Below, piece after piece: positions 51,200 through 61,164 of a stretch of 64,000 bases of DNA. Each line of letters begins with the position of its first letter. Position 1 is the stretch's first letter. The stretch covers positions 136,284 to 200,283 of the forward strand of contig CAMAXE010000002.1 in the NCBI GenBank assembly GCA_945862145.1, given 5' to 3'. Made by a program: the position numbers and the translations under genes. The notes under the pieces were generated by a model that was not told the origin of the DNA, made no database searches, and worked only from the letters and a program-made list of their open reading frames with translations. The DNA is from Klebsiella pneumoniae. GTDB taxonomy: Bacteria > Pseudomonadota > Gammaproteobacteria > Pseudomonadales > UBA5518.

Positions 51200-53584
51200 A
51201 TGAAAATTGCTTCGACTACCACGCGTTTGGCTTTGGCCTCCGTCATCTCACTCATCATGTCGCCGGCACGCGCCCAACCCGACAGTAAGGAGGGGGGCGG
51301 CTTCGACGAAGTGATCGTGACCGCGCAAAAACGTGTCGAGAACATCCAGGACGTGCCGATCTCGATCAGCGCTATCTCGGCCGACCAGATCGAAGCCCGC
51401 GGGATCATGTCCCTGGACGATATCAACTCCCTGCCCAACGTGAAGTTCGAGCGGGCGCCCAGCTCCAAGTCGATCGCAGTGATCGCGATGCGCGGCTCGG
51501 TGACCTTCAACCCCTCCATCCTGTGGGAGCCGGCGGTCGGCTTGTACGTCGACGGGGTCTACATCGCCAAGGCCCAGGGCTCCATGTACGACGTGGTCGA
51601 CCTCGAGCGTGTCGAGGTGCTGCGCGGGCCGCAGGGCACCCTGTACGGACGGAACACGCTCGCCGGTGCGGTGAACCTGGTCACCAAGAAGCCCACCGGG
51701 GAGTTGGGCGGTTCTGCCGAAGTAGGCTACGGCAACTACAACGAAAACCGCGCCAAGGTCTCGCTGGATCTGCCGAAGGTGGGTGTTTTTTCGGCCAAGA
51801 TCGCCGGTTCCATGCGCCAGCGTGATGGCGTAGTGGATATCGAGCAAAACCCCTTCCCGCAGGTTGTCGCGGCAGGGGCGTCGCCGGACGACGAAACTGA
51901 CACCAAGGACCAAAGGAGCTTCTTGGGGCAGTTGCACGCTGACTTCAGCGAGGCCTTCACCGCTGACTACACCTACAACTACAACAAGTTCGACGAAAAG
52001 CCGCCGTTCAGCCAGACGAAGTCCGTACTCACCGACGGCGACCCGCGGGCGATGTTCGATCCGGGCTCGCCGGGGTACATCGGCTTCGGCCCCGTTCCGC
52101 CAAACGGTTTGTACTTCGGCTTCCCGCTTGACCTGTACGTGCAGCCTGACTACTCGGAAGAAGGCTCGATTAACGTGCCGACCTACGAGCGATCCAAAAC
52201 CGAGGGCCATGCCCTGGTGCTCACCTACGACCTCGGCGACCTCACCCTGAAGTCGACCACCTCCTATCGCGAGATGGTCTGGGGTGACCGGCTCGATCTG
52301 GACGGTTCCCCTCTGCCGCTGGCCGACACGCTCCGTGACACCGACTACGACGCCTTCAGCCAGGAATTGCAGATCGCCGGCAATGCCTTCGACGACAAAC
52401 TTAACTACGTGGGCGGCGTGTTCTACTTCGACGAGACAGCCGAAACCCTGGGGCCGCAGTCGTTCTTCGGGGGCGCGGCGCTCGGTGGGGCCAGCTACCA
52501 GAGCGACTACGGCGTGAAGACCAAGTCGTACGCGGTCTACGGGCAGGTCGATTTCGCCCTCACGGATGACCTCACCCTCACGTTGGGCGGGCGCTACACC
52601 GACGAAGAAAAAGAGGCGATGCGCTATCTGCAGGCAACGAGCGCCCAAACCGGTGGCCAACCGTTCGTGGTCGCGGATTTCGACTACGGCAGCGTCCCCA
52701 AGGCCAAGTTCCACAACTTCAGCCCGGCCATATCGCTGGCCTATGCCATCAACGACGACGTCAACGTTTACTGGCGCTTTGCCAAGGGTTACAAGTCTGG
52801 CGGCTACAACGGCGAGACCAACTCGTTCTTCGAGTTCACCGCCGATTGCCCCTCGGGCGCCACGGAACTCTGTGATCCCTACAAGGCCGAAGAGGTCGAC
52901 AGCTTCGAGTGGGGCATTAAATCGCGCCTCTTCGACGATCACATGATCCTCAACGTCTCGACCTTCTACGACAAGCACAAGCAGATCCAGGTGCCCGTGT
53001 TCAAGGCGAGCGGGGCGGTGTCCTCGGAGGTGTTGAACGCTGCCTCTGGCACGGTCTACGGCTACGAGGTTGAGATGAACATCAAGCCCGTCGACGCGCT
53101 CACGCTGAACGCCTCGCTCTCGTACCTGCATGCCGAGTACGACGAGTACAACGAGTTCGGCACCGACGTGGCCGACAACCGCGCCTACGTCCACGCACCC
53201 AAGTACTCTGCCTCGCTCGGTGCGGAGTGGCATGTCGCCCAGTGGGACTTCGCCGATCTGAACGTCTACGCCGATGTCAACTACGTCGATGACTACTACA
53301 CCTTTCCCTACGCGCTCCAGCAGCCCGCCGCGACCGACCCCGACTACGGTTCCTGGGCCGAGGACGCCCACGCGCAGTCACGCACCATCGTGAATGCGCG
53401 TGCGGCACTGTCGCAGATGAAGCTCGGCGGCATGGATGCGGAACTTGCGGTCTGGGCGCACAACCTGACCGACCAGAACCGCACCACCAACTTCATCCCC
53501 TTCGGTGCCGGTTTCGGCGGGATGTTGGAGGCCTACTACACCGAGCCGCGCACCTACGGTGTGACGCTCGGCGTGAAGTTCTGA
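51200..53584 (+). CDS. TonB-dependent receptor (Proteobacterial catabolic type)
   Basis: DEVIVTAQKRVENIQDVPISISAISADQIEARGI, RVEVLRGPQGTLYGRNTLAGAVNLVTKKP, C-terminal PRTYGVTLGVKF. Confidence 0.95.
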   Translation: MKIASTTTRLALASVISLIMSPARAQPDSKEGGGFDEVIVTAQKRVENIQDVPISISAISADQIEARGIMSLDDINSLPNVKFERAPSSKSIAVIAMRGSVTFNPSILWEPAVGLYVDGVYIAKAQGSMYDVVDLERVEVLRGPQGTLYGRNTLAGAVNLVTKKPTGELGGSAEVGYGNYNENRAKVSLDLPKVGVFSAKIAGSMRQRDGVVDIEQNPFPQVVAAGASPDDETDTKDQRSFLGQLHADFSEAFTADYTYNYNKFDEKPPFSQTKSVLTDGDPRAMFDPGSPGYIGFGPVPPNGLYFGFPLDLYVQPDYSEEGSINVPTYERSKTEGHALVLTYDLGDLTLKSTTSYREMVWGDRLDLDGSPLPLADTLRDTDYDAFSQELQIAGNAFDDKLNYVGGVFYFDETAETLGPQSFFGGAALGGASYQSDYGVKTKSYAVYGQVDFALTDDLTLTLGGRYTDEEKEAMRYLQATSAQTGGQPFVVADFDYGSVPKAKFHNFSPAISLAYAINDDVNVYWRFAKGYKSGGYNGETNSFFEFTADCPSGATELCDPYKAEEVDSFEWGIKSRLFDDHMILNVSTFYDKHKQIQVPVFKASGAVSSEVLNAASGTVYGYEVEMNIKPVDALTLNASLSYLHAEYDEYNEFGTDVADNRAYVHAPKYSASLGAEWHVAQWDFADLNVYADVNYVDDYYTFPYALQQPAATDPDYGSWAEDAHAQSRTIVNARAALSQMKLGGMDAELAVWAHNLTDQNRTTNFIPFGAGFGGMLEAYYTEPRTYGVTLGVKF

Positions 53585-53727
53585 CACAGAGCCACGACCC
53601 CGTGGCGGTCGCCGGATGCGGCGGCCGCCCGCGGTGGTGCAAGAGCGCAATGTCCCGGCAGCGAGCCGCAGCTGGCAAGGGTGCCAGCGGGAGCCTTGCC
53701 GCCTGAAAGCACAGGATTCCCCTCACG

Positions 53728-54795
53728 ATGGCCACGAGCATCGACTACAAGCTGGGCGCTTTCGCGTTTCCCCGCGGCTGGTTCATGATCGCCGAAGCAT
53801 CCGAAGTGGGCAAAGACCCGCTCGCGTTGCACTTTTTCGGCAAGGATTTCGTGCTGTTCCGCGGCGAAAGCGGGCGGCTGGTTCTGCTGGATGCCTACTG
53901 CGTGCACATGGGCGCCCACCTTGGCAGGGGCAAGAGCAGCTCGATCGTGATCCAGGGCCAGCAGATCGAGGGCGACTCCATTCGATGTCCTTACCACGCC
54001 TGGCGCTATGACGCCAACGGGCAGGTCGATGACATTCCCAATCTGCCGGGTCCCTGCCCGAAGAGCGCGAAGCTGCATTCCTACCCCGTGCAGGAGGTGC
54101 TGGGCGCGGTGATGATGTGGCATGACACGGAGTTCGGAGAACCCGGTTTTGCACCGCCAGCGCTCGTGGAGTGGGACGATCCGCGCTGGGTCAATGGAAC
54201 CTACGACCACCTCGGGGTGATACCGATTCACTCCCAGGAGCTCCTCGACAACATGGCCGACTCGAACCACTTCGGGCCGGTGCATGGCGTGCCGCCGGAT
54301 TATTTCTCCAACGAGTTCAGGGACCATCTGTACTTCCAGTACCAGGGTGGATTTCGCCTCGAGTACAACGCCTATCTCCGCACGAGCACGTTCTACACCG
54401 GGCCGGGCTTGCTGATTTCCCGGCAGCAGATCGGCGAGATCCATTCGATCGAGTTCATCTTCCACACCCCGTTAGACGACGGCTCCGTCAAGGTCTGGCA
54501 CAACGTGGTGATGCGTACCGATACCGACACGCCCGGCGATGCCGAGCGGGCCGCGCAAAAGGAAAATCAGAACGCAGTTCTGGCCGCTTTCGCGCAGGAT
54601 TTCGATATCTGGTCGAGCAAGGCGCCGGCCACCACCATCATGGTTCTCAAACACGAGAGAAACCTGCTGCTGGCGCGCGCGTGGTACCGGCAGTTCTTCA
54701 ACCCGCGCGAGAACGTCGCTGCCGTGCACGCGGAACTGAACGGCAAGTACCCGGTGGCGCATCTTGCCGCCCCCGACGAGAGTGCCTACATATGA
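53728..54795 (+). CDS. Rieske [2Fe-2S] oxygenase, 3-ketosteroid 9alpha-hydroxylase (KshA)-like
   Basis: Rieske CVHMGAHLGRG...CPYHAWRY; mononuclear Fe site DNMADSNHFGPVHG. Confidence 0.88.
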   Translation: MATSIDYKLGAFAFPRGWFMIAEASEVGKDPLALHFFGKDFVLFRGESGRLVLLDAYCVHMGAHLGRGKSSSIVIQGQQIEGDSIRCPYHAWRYDANGQVDDIPNLPGPCPKSAKLHSYPVQEVLGAVMMWHDTEFGEPGFAPPALVEWDDPRWVNGTYDHLGVIPIHSQELLDNMADSNHFGPVHGVPPDYFSNEFRDHLYFQYQGGFRLEYNAYLRTSTFYTGPGLLISRQQIGEIHSIEFIFHTPLDDGSVKVWHNVVMRTDTDTPGDAERAAQKENQNAVLAAFAQDFDIWSSKAPATTIMVLKHERNLLLARAWYRQFFNPRENVAAVHAELNGKYPVAHLAAPDESAYI

Positions 54796-54870
54796 GCCAT
54801 GCCACCCGGGCATGGTCTTGCGCTGCCTGTGCCCCAGGCAGAATGTCCCCCGATCGAGGAGAGCGATGAC

Positions 54871-56010
54871 ATGCAGAACACGATAGCCCTGGACGTCCAG
54901 CCGATACTGGCCGATGTGGCGAGACTCGCGCCGCAGGCGCGGGCGCAGCGGCATATGACCCCTGAGGCCATCGAACTCCTCACCAAGGCAGGCCTGTTCC
55001 GGGCCATGTTGCCGCGCAAGTTCGGCGGTCTTGAGCTCGAGCCCACGGCGTTTTTCCGCGCGCTGATCCAGATCGCCGAGAGCGATATGAGCGCGGGCTG
55101 GATCGGCGGCGTGGTGGGTATCCACCCGTTCCAGATCGCGCTGATGGGTGATGCCGCCCTGAGTGACGTCTACGGCAGCAGCCCCGATGTGCGGGTGTCT
55201 AGTTCCTACAACCCCTCGGGCTCCCGCACCGTCACCACCAGCGATGGCTTGCTGCTCAGCGGGCGCTGGGCCTGGAGCTCGGGCTGCCAGCACTCCGACT
55301 GGCTGCTGCTTGGCGCGGTGGAGCAGGGCGATACGCTGCTCTCGACCTGCCTGGTGCCGATGTCGGCGTGCCGGATCGAGGACACCTGGCACACCATGGG
55401 CCTGCAGGGCACCGGCTCCAACGACATCGTGATCGCCGAGCCCATGCTGGTGCCGCGCTACCGCATCCACCGCCAGATCGACGGCTTCAACGGCGTCCAG
55501 AGCCAGGAAAACCCGATGTACGCCATCCCGTGGGGGCAGCTCTTCGCTGGTTGCGTCGCGGTGCCCACCATTGGTGCTGCGCGGCATGCGTTACGGGCCT
55601 TTGCAGCCAACGCCAACCCCAGCACGGTCGATGTCTCCAAGCTGCACGGCGACCCCGATATCCTGCGCCGGGTAGCCGAGGCCAGCGCGCTGATCGACGA
55701 GACCGAAGCTGCGTTCCTCCGCAATATCGCCGGCCTTGTCGCGGCGGCTGAGAAGGGTGAGGAGATACCGCTCCTCGAGCGTGCGCGGTGCCGCTATTTC
55801 ACCGGCTCGATCGTCTCGAAGATGATCACCGCCGTTGACCTGCTGTTCGATGCGGCCGGCGGTCGCAGTGTGTTCTCAGGTGCGGAGATCCAGAACATCT
55901 GGCACGACATCCACATCACCCGCGCGCACGTGGCGAACAACCCGGTGCCGCTCGCCCGCAACTACGGCAACATGCTGCTCGGCGGCGAGACCCGCGATTA
56001 CTTCATGTGA
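54871..56010 (+). CDS. Flavin-dependent monooxygenase of the acyl-CoA dehydrogenase fold (HsaA-like)
   Basis: LTKAGLFRAMLPRKFGGLELEPTAFFRALIQIAESDMSAGWIGGVVGIHPFQIAL, SGRWAWSSGCQHSDWLLLGA, WHTMGLQGTGSNDIV. Confidence 0.85.
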   Translation: MQNTIALDVQPILADVARLAPQARAQRHMTPEAIELLTKAGLFRAMLPRKFGGLELEPTAFFRALIQIAESDMSAGWIGGVVGIHPFQIALMGDAALSDVYGSSPDVRVSSSYNPSGSRTVTTSDGLLLSGRWAWSSGCQHSDWLLLGAVEQGDTLLSTCLVPMSACRIEDTWHTMGLQGTGSNDIVIAEPMLVPRYRIHRQIDGFNGVQSQENPMYAIPWGQLFAGCVAVPTIGAARHALRAFAANANPSTVDVSKLHGDPDILRRVAEASALIDETEAAFLRNIAGLVAAAEKGEEIPLLERARCRYFTGSIVSKMITAVDLLFDAAGGRSVFSGAEIQNIWHDIHITRAHVANNPVPLARNYGNMLLGGETRDYFM

Positions 56011-56069
56011 GTGTTTGAGCGTGACGGGCGGCGCAGGCCGCCCGAGGCGCTGCCCGTAGGGCGCTGCGA

Positions 56070-56930
56070 TCAGGCCGGGCGTTGCAGGAAGGCGAGCGCC
56101 GTGCTCTCGAATTCGGCCTTCCGTTCGATCATTGCCCAGTGGCCGCAGTCGTAGAACGTGTGCAGCTCGCAGCGCGGGATCAGGCGCATGGGCAGCAGGC
56201 CCATATCCACCGGCGTCACACGGTCATCGCGTCCCCAGGCAAGCAAGACCGGGCAACGGATCCGCGCGAGGTTTGCCCACAGCGGCGTGCCGTTCGCGCC
56301 CGTCAGGTTCGCGTACATCGCGGCAAGCGCCTCGTGCGAGTACATCTTGCGCGACCACGCGAGTATCTCCGGGCGCATGGCGCTCTCGAACCTCTCCTCG
56401 ATCAGGGCCTCGGTGATGATCGAGCGGTCGTAGACCATGGAGTGCAACCACCGCACCAGTGCCTCGCGGCTCGGGGATTCCGTGAAATCCGCGAGCAGCC
56501 GGATGCCTTCGGGGGGCATGGGGCTGAAGATGTTGATCCCGATGCCGCCGATGGACACGAAGCGCTCCACGAGATCCGGGTTAGCGAGCGCGATCATCAT
56601 CGCCACGCCACCGCCCATCGAGTTGCCGACGAAGCGCGCGCGGGTGATGCCGAGCGCGGCGCAGAAGGCCACGATCGCGCCTGGCGAGCTCATCATCGGG
56701 TGCCCGCCTTCGATCGCCTCGCTGGCGCCGAAGCCCGGCAGGTCGACGATATAGCAGCGGAAGTGCGCCGCGAACGCGGGCAGGTTGTTGCCGAAATTGG
56801 ACCAGCCGCTGACGCCTGGCCCCGAGCCGTGCAGGAGTATCAGGGGTTCGCCTGATCCGGCTACGTGGTAGTGGAGCGTGCCGGTGTCGAGTTTCAGGGT
56901 CCGGCTGGTAGCCTCGTAGCTCAGGTCCAT
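56070..56930 (-). CDS. Alpha/beta hydrolase, meta-cleavage-product hydrolase (HsaD/BphD)-like
   Basis: LILLHGSGPGVSGWSNFGNNLPAFAAHFRCYIVDLPGFGAS, FVGNSMGGGVAMMIALANPDLV, LLAWGRDDRVTPVDMGL, FYDCGHWAMIERKAEF. Confidence 0.88.
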   Translation of the reverse strand: MDLSYEATSRTLKLDTGTLHYHVAGSGEPLILLHGSGPGVSGWSNFGNNLPAFAAHFRCYIVDLPGFGASEAIEGGHPMMSSPGAIVAFCAALGITRARFVGNSMGGGVAMMIALANPDLVERFVSIGGIGINIFSPMPPEGIRLLADFTESPSREALVRWLHSMVYDRSIITEALIEERFESAMRPEILAWSRKMYSHEALAAMYANLTGANGTPLWANLARIRCPVLLAWGRDDRVTPVDMGLLPMRLIPRCELHTFYDCGHWAMIERKAEFESTALAFLQRPA

Positions 56931-57006
56931 CGTGCAGTCCTTTCAGGGTGGCCGGTGGCGGCGGCACGGTTGATCGTCTGGTTTGCGTGGTGGGCTGCGC
57001 GGAGCT

Positions 57007-58203
57007 TCATGCCTGGAAAGCGAGCCCCTGGTCGTGCAGCTCGCCGATCGCTCCGCTCGCGAGGCCGAGCACCTCGGCAAGCACCTGATCGGTGCTGCTG
57101 CCGAGCAGTGGGGCTGGCTGCGGTGGCTGGCGCTGCAGTTGCGGGATCGTGGCAAATGCGCCTGCGGCTGGGTAGTCGAGGCCGCTCGGATTGGCTGCGG
57201 ATCCGAAGATGGGGTTTGCGCCCACCATCTCGGGATCCTGTGCGGCTTCGAGCATAGTCTTGTAGGGTCCGTGGCAGGCGCCGGCGGCATCGAGTGCCGC
57301 TGCGAGTTCGGCGTGCAGCCAGGTGGCGACGCGGCCTTCGACCAGCGGAAACAGCCGGTCGCGGTGCTGGAAGCGCAGGCCCTCGTCGGTGGCGAAACTG
57401 ATCCCCAGTTCGGCCTCCAGCGCGGCAATCTCCGTGGCGATATCCAGCACCTTCACCAGCGCCGACCACTGCCGTGCGGTGATGGCCATCAGCATGAGGC
57501 GCTTGCCGTCGCGGGTGAGGAAATCCCGCCCGAAAGCCCCGTACACCGAGTTGCCCAGTCGCGGCCGGTTGGCGCCGGTGTAAAGCACCTCGGCCAGACT
57601 GCCCAGGTTCGCCACGGTTCCGATGGCCACATCGGCCAAGGGAATCCGCACTTCCTGCCCCAAGCCTGTGGCATCGCGGTGGCGCAGCGCGGCAAGCATC
57701 GCAAAGGCCGCATAGGCGCCCGTCAGCAGATCCCAGGCGGGCAGCACGTGGTTTACCGGCTCCGGACCGGCTCCGGTCTGGTCGGGATAACCGACCGCGG
57801 AGTTGACGGTGTAGTCGAGCGCCGGGCCGCCATCGGGCATGCCCATCACGCGCACCGTGATCAGGTCGGGCCGCCCTGTGGCGAGGCGCTCGTGCGCCAT
57901 GAAGCCTGCCACCGGGAAGTTGGTAACGCACTGGCCCGTGCAGCGCACCAGTTCCTGCAGCAGCTCGCGTCCCCGGGGTCTCGAGAGGTCGAGTGCCACG
58001 GATTGCTTGGCGCGGTTGAGGTTTTCCCAGTAGAGCGAGTGGCCGTTGGCGTGACGCGGCCAGCGATTGAAGTCAGGGCCGCCGCCGATCTGATCGACCC
58101 GGATTACCTCGGCACCCATCTGCGCCAGATACAGCCCCGCGGTGGGTGAGGCTACGAAGGAGGAGGCCTCGATCACGCGCAATCCCGAGAGCAGGCGATA
58201 CAC
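57007..58203 (-). CDS. CaiB/BaiF CoA-transferase family protein
   Basis: LLSGLRVIEASSFVASPTAGLYLAQMGAEVIRVDQIGGGPDFNRWP, LNRAKQSVALDLSRPRGRELLQELV, AWDLLTGAYAAFAMLAAL. Confidence 0.93.
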   Translation of the reverse strand: MYRLLSGLRVIEASSFVASPTAGLYLAQMGAEVIRVDQIGGGPDFNRWPRHANGHSLYWENLNRAKQSVALDLSRPRGRELLQELVRCTGQCVTNFPVAGFMAHERLATGRPDLITVRVMGMPDGGPALDYTVNSAVGYPDQTGAGPEPVNHVLPAWDLLTGAYAAFAMLAALRHRDATGLGQEVRIPLADVAIGTVANLGSLAEVLYTGANRPRLGNSVYGAFGRDFLTRDGKRLMLMAITARQWSALVKVLDIATEIAALEAELGISFATDEGLRFQHRDRLFPLVEGRVATWLHAELAAALDAAGACHGPYKTMLEAAQDPEMVGANPIFGSAANPSGLDYPAAGAFATIPQLQRQPPQPAPLLGSSTDQVLAEVLGLASGAIGELHDQGLAFQA

Positions 58204-58206
58204 GGC

Positions 58207-59373
58207 TCAAGTGCCCGCGGCCAGATCGCGCAGCACCTGCTTGGCGATCACGAGCTGCAGGATCTGGGTGGTGCCTTCGTAGATGCGGTAGATCCGCGAA
58301 TCGCGGAAAAAGCGCTCGGCCTCGTATTCGGCCAGATACCCGGCGCCGCCGTGGATCTGCACCACGCGGTCGGCGATGCGGCAGCAGGCCTCGGAGGCGA
58401 ACATCTTGGCGGCGGCGGCTTTGAGCAGGACTTTTTCGCCCGCATCGGCGCGACGGCAGGCATCGGCGATCATGCATTCGGCGGCGTAGAGCTCGGCCTC
58501 GCTGTCGGCGATCATGGCCTGGATCAGCTGGAAATTGCTGATCGGCTCGCCAAAGGCCTTGCGTTCGGTGGCATAGCGCACGCCGGTCTCCAGCGCGCGG
58601 CGTGCGTAGCCTGCGGCGGCACCTGCCACCGACAGGCGGCCATTGTCCAGGCTCAGCATGGCTTGCCGGAAACCCTTGCCCTCCACCCCGCCAAGCAGCG
58701 CATCGGCAGGCAGTTGCACGTTCTCCATAATGATGTCGGCGATGTGCGAGCCCGCCTGCCCCATCGTCTTGTCGGATTTGCCGACTGTGATCCCGGGCGT
58801 ATCCATGGGCACGATGAAGGCGCTGATATGCGCGTTGCCGGGCAAGGCCTCGGGGTGCGTGCGGGCCATGATGAGCGCGATCTTCGCGAAGGGCGCATTG
58901 CTGATGTAGCGCTTGGTGCCGTTCAGCACATAGCCATCGCCATTACGAACCGCGATGGACTGCATGCCGGCGCTGTCGGAGCCGCTCCCGGGCTCGGTGA
59001 GGCCGAAGGAGGCGATCTCGCCGGCGGCCAGTCGCGGCAGCCACTGCGCTTTCTGCGCCTCGGTGCCGGATTTCGCGATGGCCGAACCGGTCATGCCGAT
59101 GTTGATCGAGATGACTGTCTTGAAGCAGGGCATCGCGTAGCTCAGTTCGCGGATCGTCTCGACGTACTGGCTCACGTTCATGCCCGCGCCGCCGTAGGCC
59201 TCCGGCACGGTGATGCCGAAGAGACCCATCTCGCGCATCTCGGTGAGTATCGGTTCCGGGATCAGGCCCGTGGCGATGATCTCCTTTTCGGCCGGTATCA
59301 GGCGTTGCCGCACGTAGCCCTGAAGCTGCCTGATGAAGGCGGAAAACACATCCTGATCCATCCCGTCACGCAT
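58207..59373 (-). CDS. Acyl-CoA dehydrogenase
   Basis: FGITVPEAYGGAGMNVSQYVETIRELSY, SFGLTEPGSGSDSAGMQSIA, RKAFGEPISNFQLIQAMIADSEAELYAAECMI, RIYRIYEGTTQILQLVIAKQVL. Confidence 0.95.
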   Translation of the reverse strand: MRDGMDQDVFSAFIRQLQGYVRQRLIPAEKEIIATGLIPEPILTEMREMGLFGITVPEAYGGAGMNVSQYVETIRELSYAMPCFKTVISINIGMTGSAIAKSGTEAQKAQWLPRLAAGEIASFGLTEPGSGSDSAGMQSIAVRNGDGYVLNGTKRYISNAPFAKIALIMARTHPEALPGNAHISAFIVPMDTPGITVGKSDKTMGQAGSHIADIIMENVQLPADALLGGVEGKGFRQAMLSLDNGRLSVAGAAAGYARRALETGVRYATERKAFGEPISNFQLIQAMIADSEAELYAAECMIADACRRADAGEKVLLKAAAAKMFASEACCRIADRVVQIHGGAGYLAEYEAERFFRDSRIYRIYEGTTQILQLVIAKQVLRDLAAGT

Positions 59374-59424
59374 CTGCGAGCCCCACGATTACGATTGCCG
59401 ATAGAGTCTGATTGGGTCTGCCGC

Positions 59425-61050
59425 TCACGCCGGCGGTTCGAGCCCGAAGTGCGCGGTCATGGTCGCGCGCAGCTCGAATTTCTTGATCTTCCCGGAGGGT
59501 GTGAGCGGCATGGCCTCTACGAACACCACGTAGCGGGGAACCTTCCAGCGCGAGATCCGCTCACTCACCCAGGCACGGATGTCCTCAGGGCTCGCGTGCG
59601 CGGAGTGACTCGACCGCAGCACCGCGCAGACCTCCTCGCCGTAGTGCGCGTCCGGCAGTCCGATCACGGCCGCCTCGGCGATGTCGGGATGCATCAGCAG
59701 GTAGTTTTCTATCTCGACCGGAGAGAGGTTCTCGCCGCCGCGGATGATCATCTCCTTGGCGCGTCCGGTCACTCGCACATAGCCTTGGTCGTCCATGCTG
59801 GCGAGATCGCCGCTGCGCAGCCAGCCCGCGCTGTCGAAGCCGCTCTGGTCGGCCGCAACATTGGCGTAGCCCATCATCTTGCCGGGGCCTTCGTAGCACA
59901 GTTCGCCCACCTGCCCGCAGGGCACGATCCCGCCCTGCGCCTCGACGATCTTCACGCTCACCCCCGGTAGGGGCCGGCCGTTGGTGCCGGTCTTGCGTTC
60001 GGCTGTGTCCCGCTGGACCGTGCTGCAGGTGACGCCGCAGGTTTCGGTTTGTCCGTAACCGTTGATGATGTCGGCGCCGAAGGCCGATTCGCATTCGCGC
60101 AGGAGTTTGAGTGACACCGGCGCGCCACCGATGATGATCACCTTGAGCGCGCTGAGATCACGGTTACCGAAACCCGGCTCCTCCAGCATCTTGGTGAGCA
60201 TGGTGGGCACGCCGATAAAACCGGTGCAGCGCTCGCTCTCGAGGATGTCGAGCGTCTCGCGGGCCTTGAAGACGTAGAGGGGCAGGGTGGTGGCGCCGAC
60301 CATCATGGCCCCCGGCGTGGAGTTGCCCGAGCCGCCGACGTGGAACAGCGGAAACCCGTGACAGACACGATCCGTGCTGCCGAAACCCCAGAGTCGGTAG
60401 GAGTTGTGCGCGCTGGTTGCCACGGCCGCGTGCGAGAGTTGCGCGGCCTTGGGTGTTCCGGTGGTGCCCGAGGTGTACTGGATCATCAGCAGGCTGTCGG
60501 GGTCTACCGCGGGGAGCGCAATGCCCTCGTAAGCATGCTCCAGCATGGCCGCCACATCGGTAGTGAAGGAGAAGCGCTCGCGCAGCGTGGGCACCGAGAC
60601 GGCATCGATGACGTCGCCGAGCCTGATGCCCGAGACCATGTCGGCGTGGAATATAGCGACCGCGCCCGAGGTGTTCAGGGCAAATTCGAGCTCGCCCTGC
60701 CGGTAGGTGGGGTTCAGCGCCACGATGACCATTCCCGCCTTGGCGATGGCGTACTCGAGCGCGATCCAGTGCGGGTGATTGGGTCCCCATACTGCGATGC
60801 GGTCGCCGCTGCGGTAGCCGCGCGCGAGCAGTGCGAGGGCGAGTCGTGTGGAGCGCTCGTCCAACTCGCGGTAGCTCCAGCGCAGCTCGCCAATATCCGG
60901 CTGGCAGGTGTAGACCAGCGCGTCGTTTGCGGGCCAGTCGCGGGCGGCTGCGCCCAGTGCGGCGCCGAGTGATGTCGGCAGGCGCGCGGCGTCGCGCGGG
61001 TCGGCGCGCCACAGGGACATCGAAAGTACGGGGTCTGCTGGTCGTTCCAT
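59425..61050 (-). CDS. AMP-dependent acyl-CoA synthetase/ligase
   Basis: MIQYTSGTTGTPKAAQLSH, INGYGQTETCGVTC, WLRSGDLASMDDQGYVRVTGRAKEMIIRGGENLSPVEIENYL, PLTPSGKIKKFELR. ORF extends to 61107; start uncertain. Confidence 0.93.
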   Translation of the reverse strand: MERPADPVLSMSLWRADPRDAARLPTSLGAALGAAARDWPANDALVYTCQPDIGELRWSYRELDERSTRLALALLARGYRSGDRIAVWGPNHPHWIALEYAIAKAGMVIVALNPTYRQGELEFALNTSGAVAIFHADMVSGIRLGDVIDAVSVPTLRERFSFTTDVAAMLEHAYEGIALPAVDPDSLLMIQYTSGTTGTPKAAQLSHAAVATSAHNSYRLWGFGSTDRVCHGFPLFHVGGSGNSTPGAMMVGATTLPLYVFKARETLDILESERCTGFIGVPTMLTKMLEEPGFGNRDLSALKVIIIGGAPVSLKLLRECESAFGADIINGYGQTETCGVTCSTVQRDTAERKTGTNGRPLPGVSVKIVEAQGGIVPCGQVGELCYEGPGKMMGYANVAADQSGFDSAGWLRSGDLASMDDQGYVRVTGRAKEMIIRGGENLSPVEIENYLLMHPDIAEAAVIGLPDAHYGEEVCAVLRSSHSAHASPEDIRAWVSERISRWKVPRYVVFVEAMPLTPSGKIKKFELRATMTAHFGLEPPA

Positions 61051-61164
61051 GTCGGGTCTCGGCGCTGCGGGCGGTTCGCGGGCGATTCTACGGTGAGTGG
61101 GCATCATATTTGACTCGCGTCTGCGGGGCTTCCCGCCGCGTGGTCACGGTCCACGGGTCTGCGC

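Noticed and set aside
51248-53371. 707-aa minus-strand ORF
   Set aside because: Antisense to a convincing TonB-dependent receptor; composition typical of high-GC shadow ORFs and no recognisable motifs.
56026-56043. GGGCGGC-GCAG-GCCGCCC perfect hairpin between convergent genes
   Set aside because: Could aid termination but lacks a T-tract; not called as a terminator.
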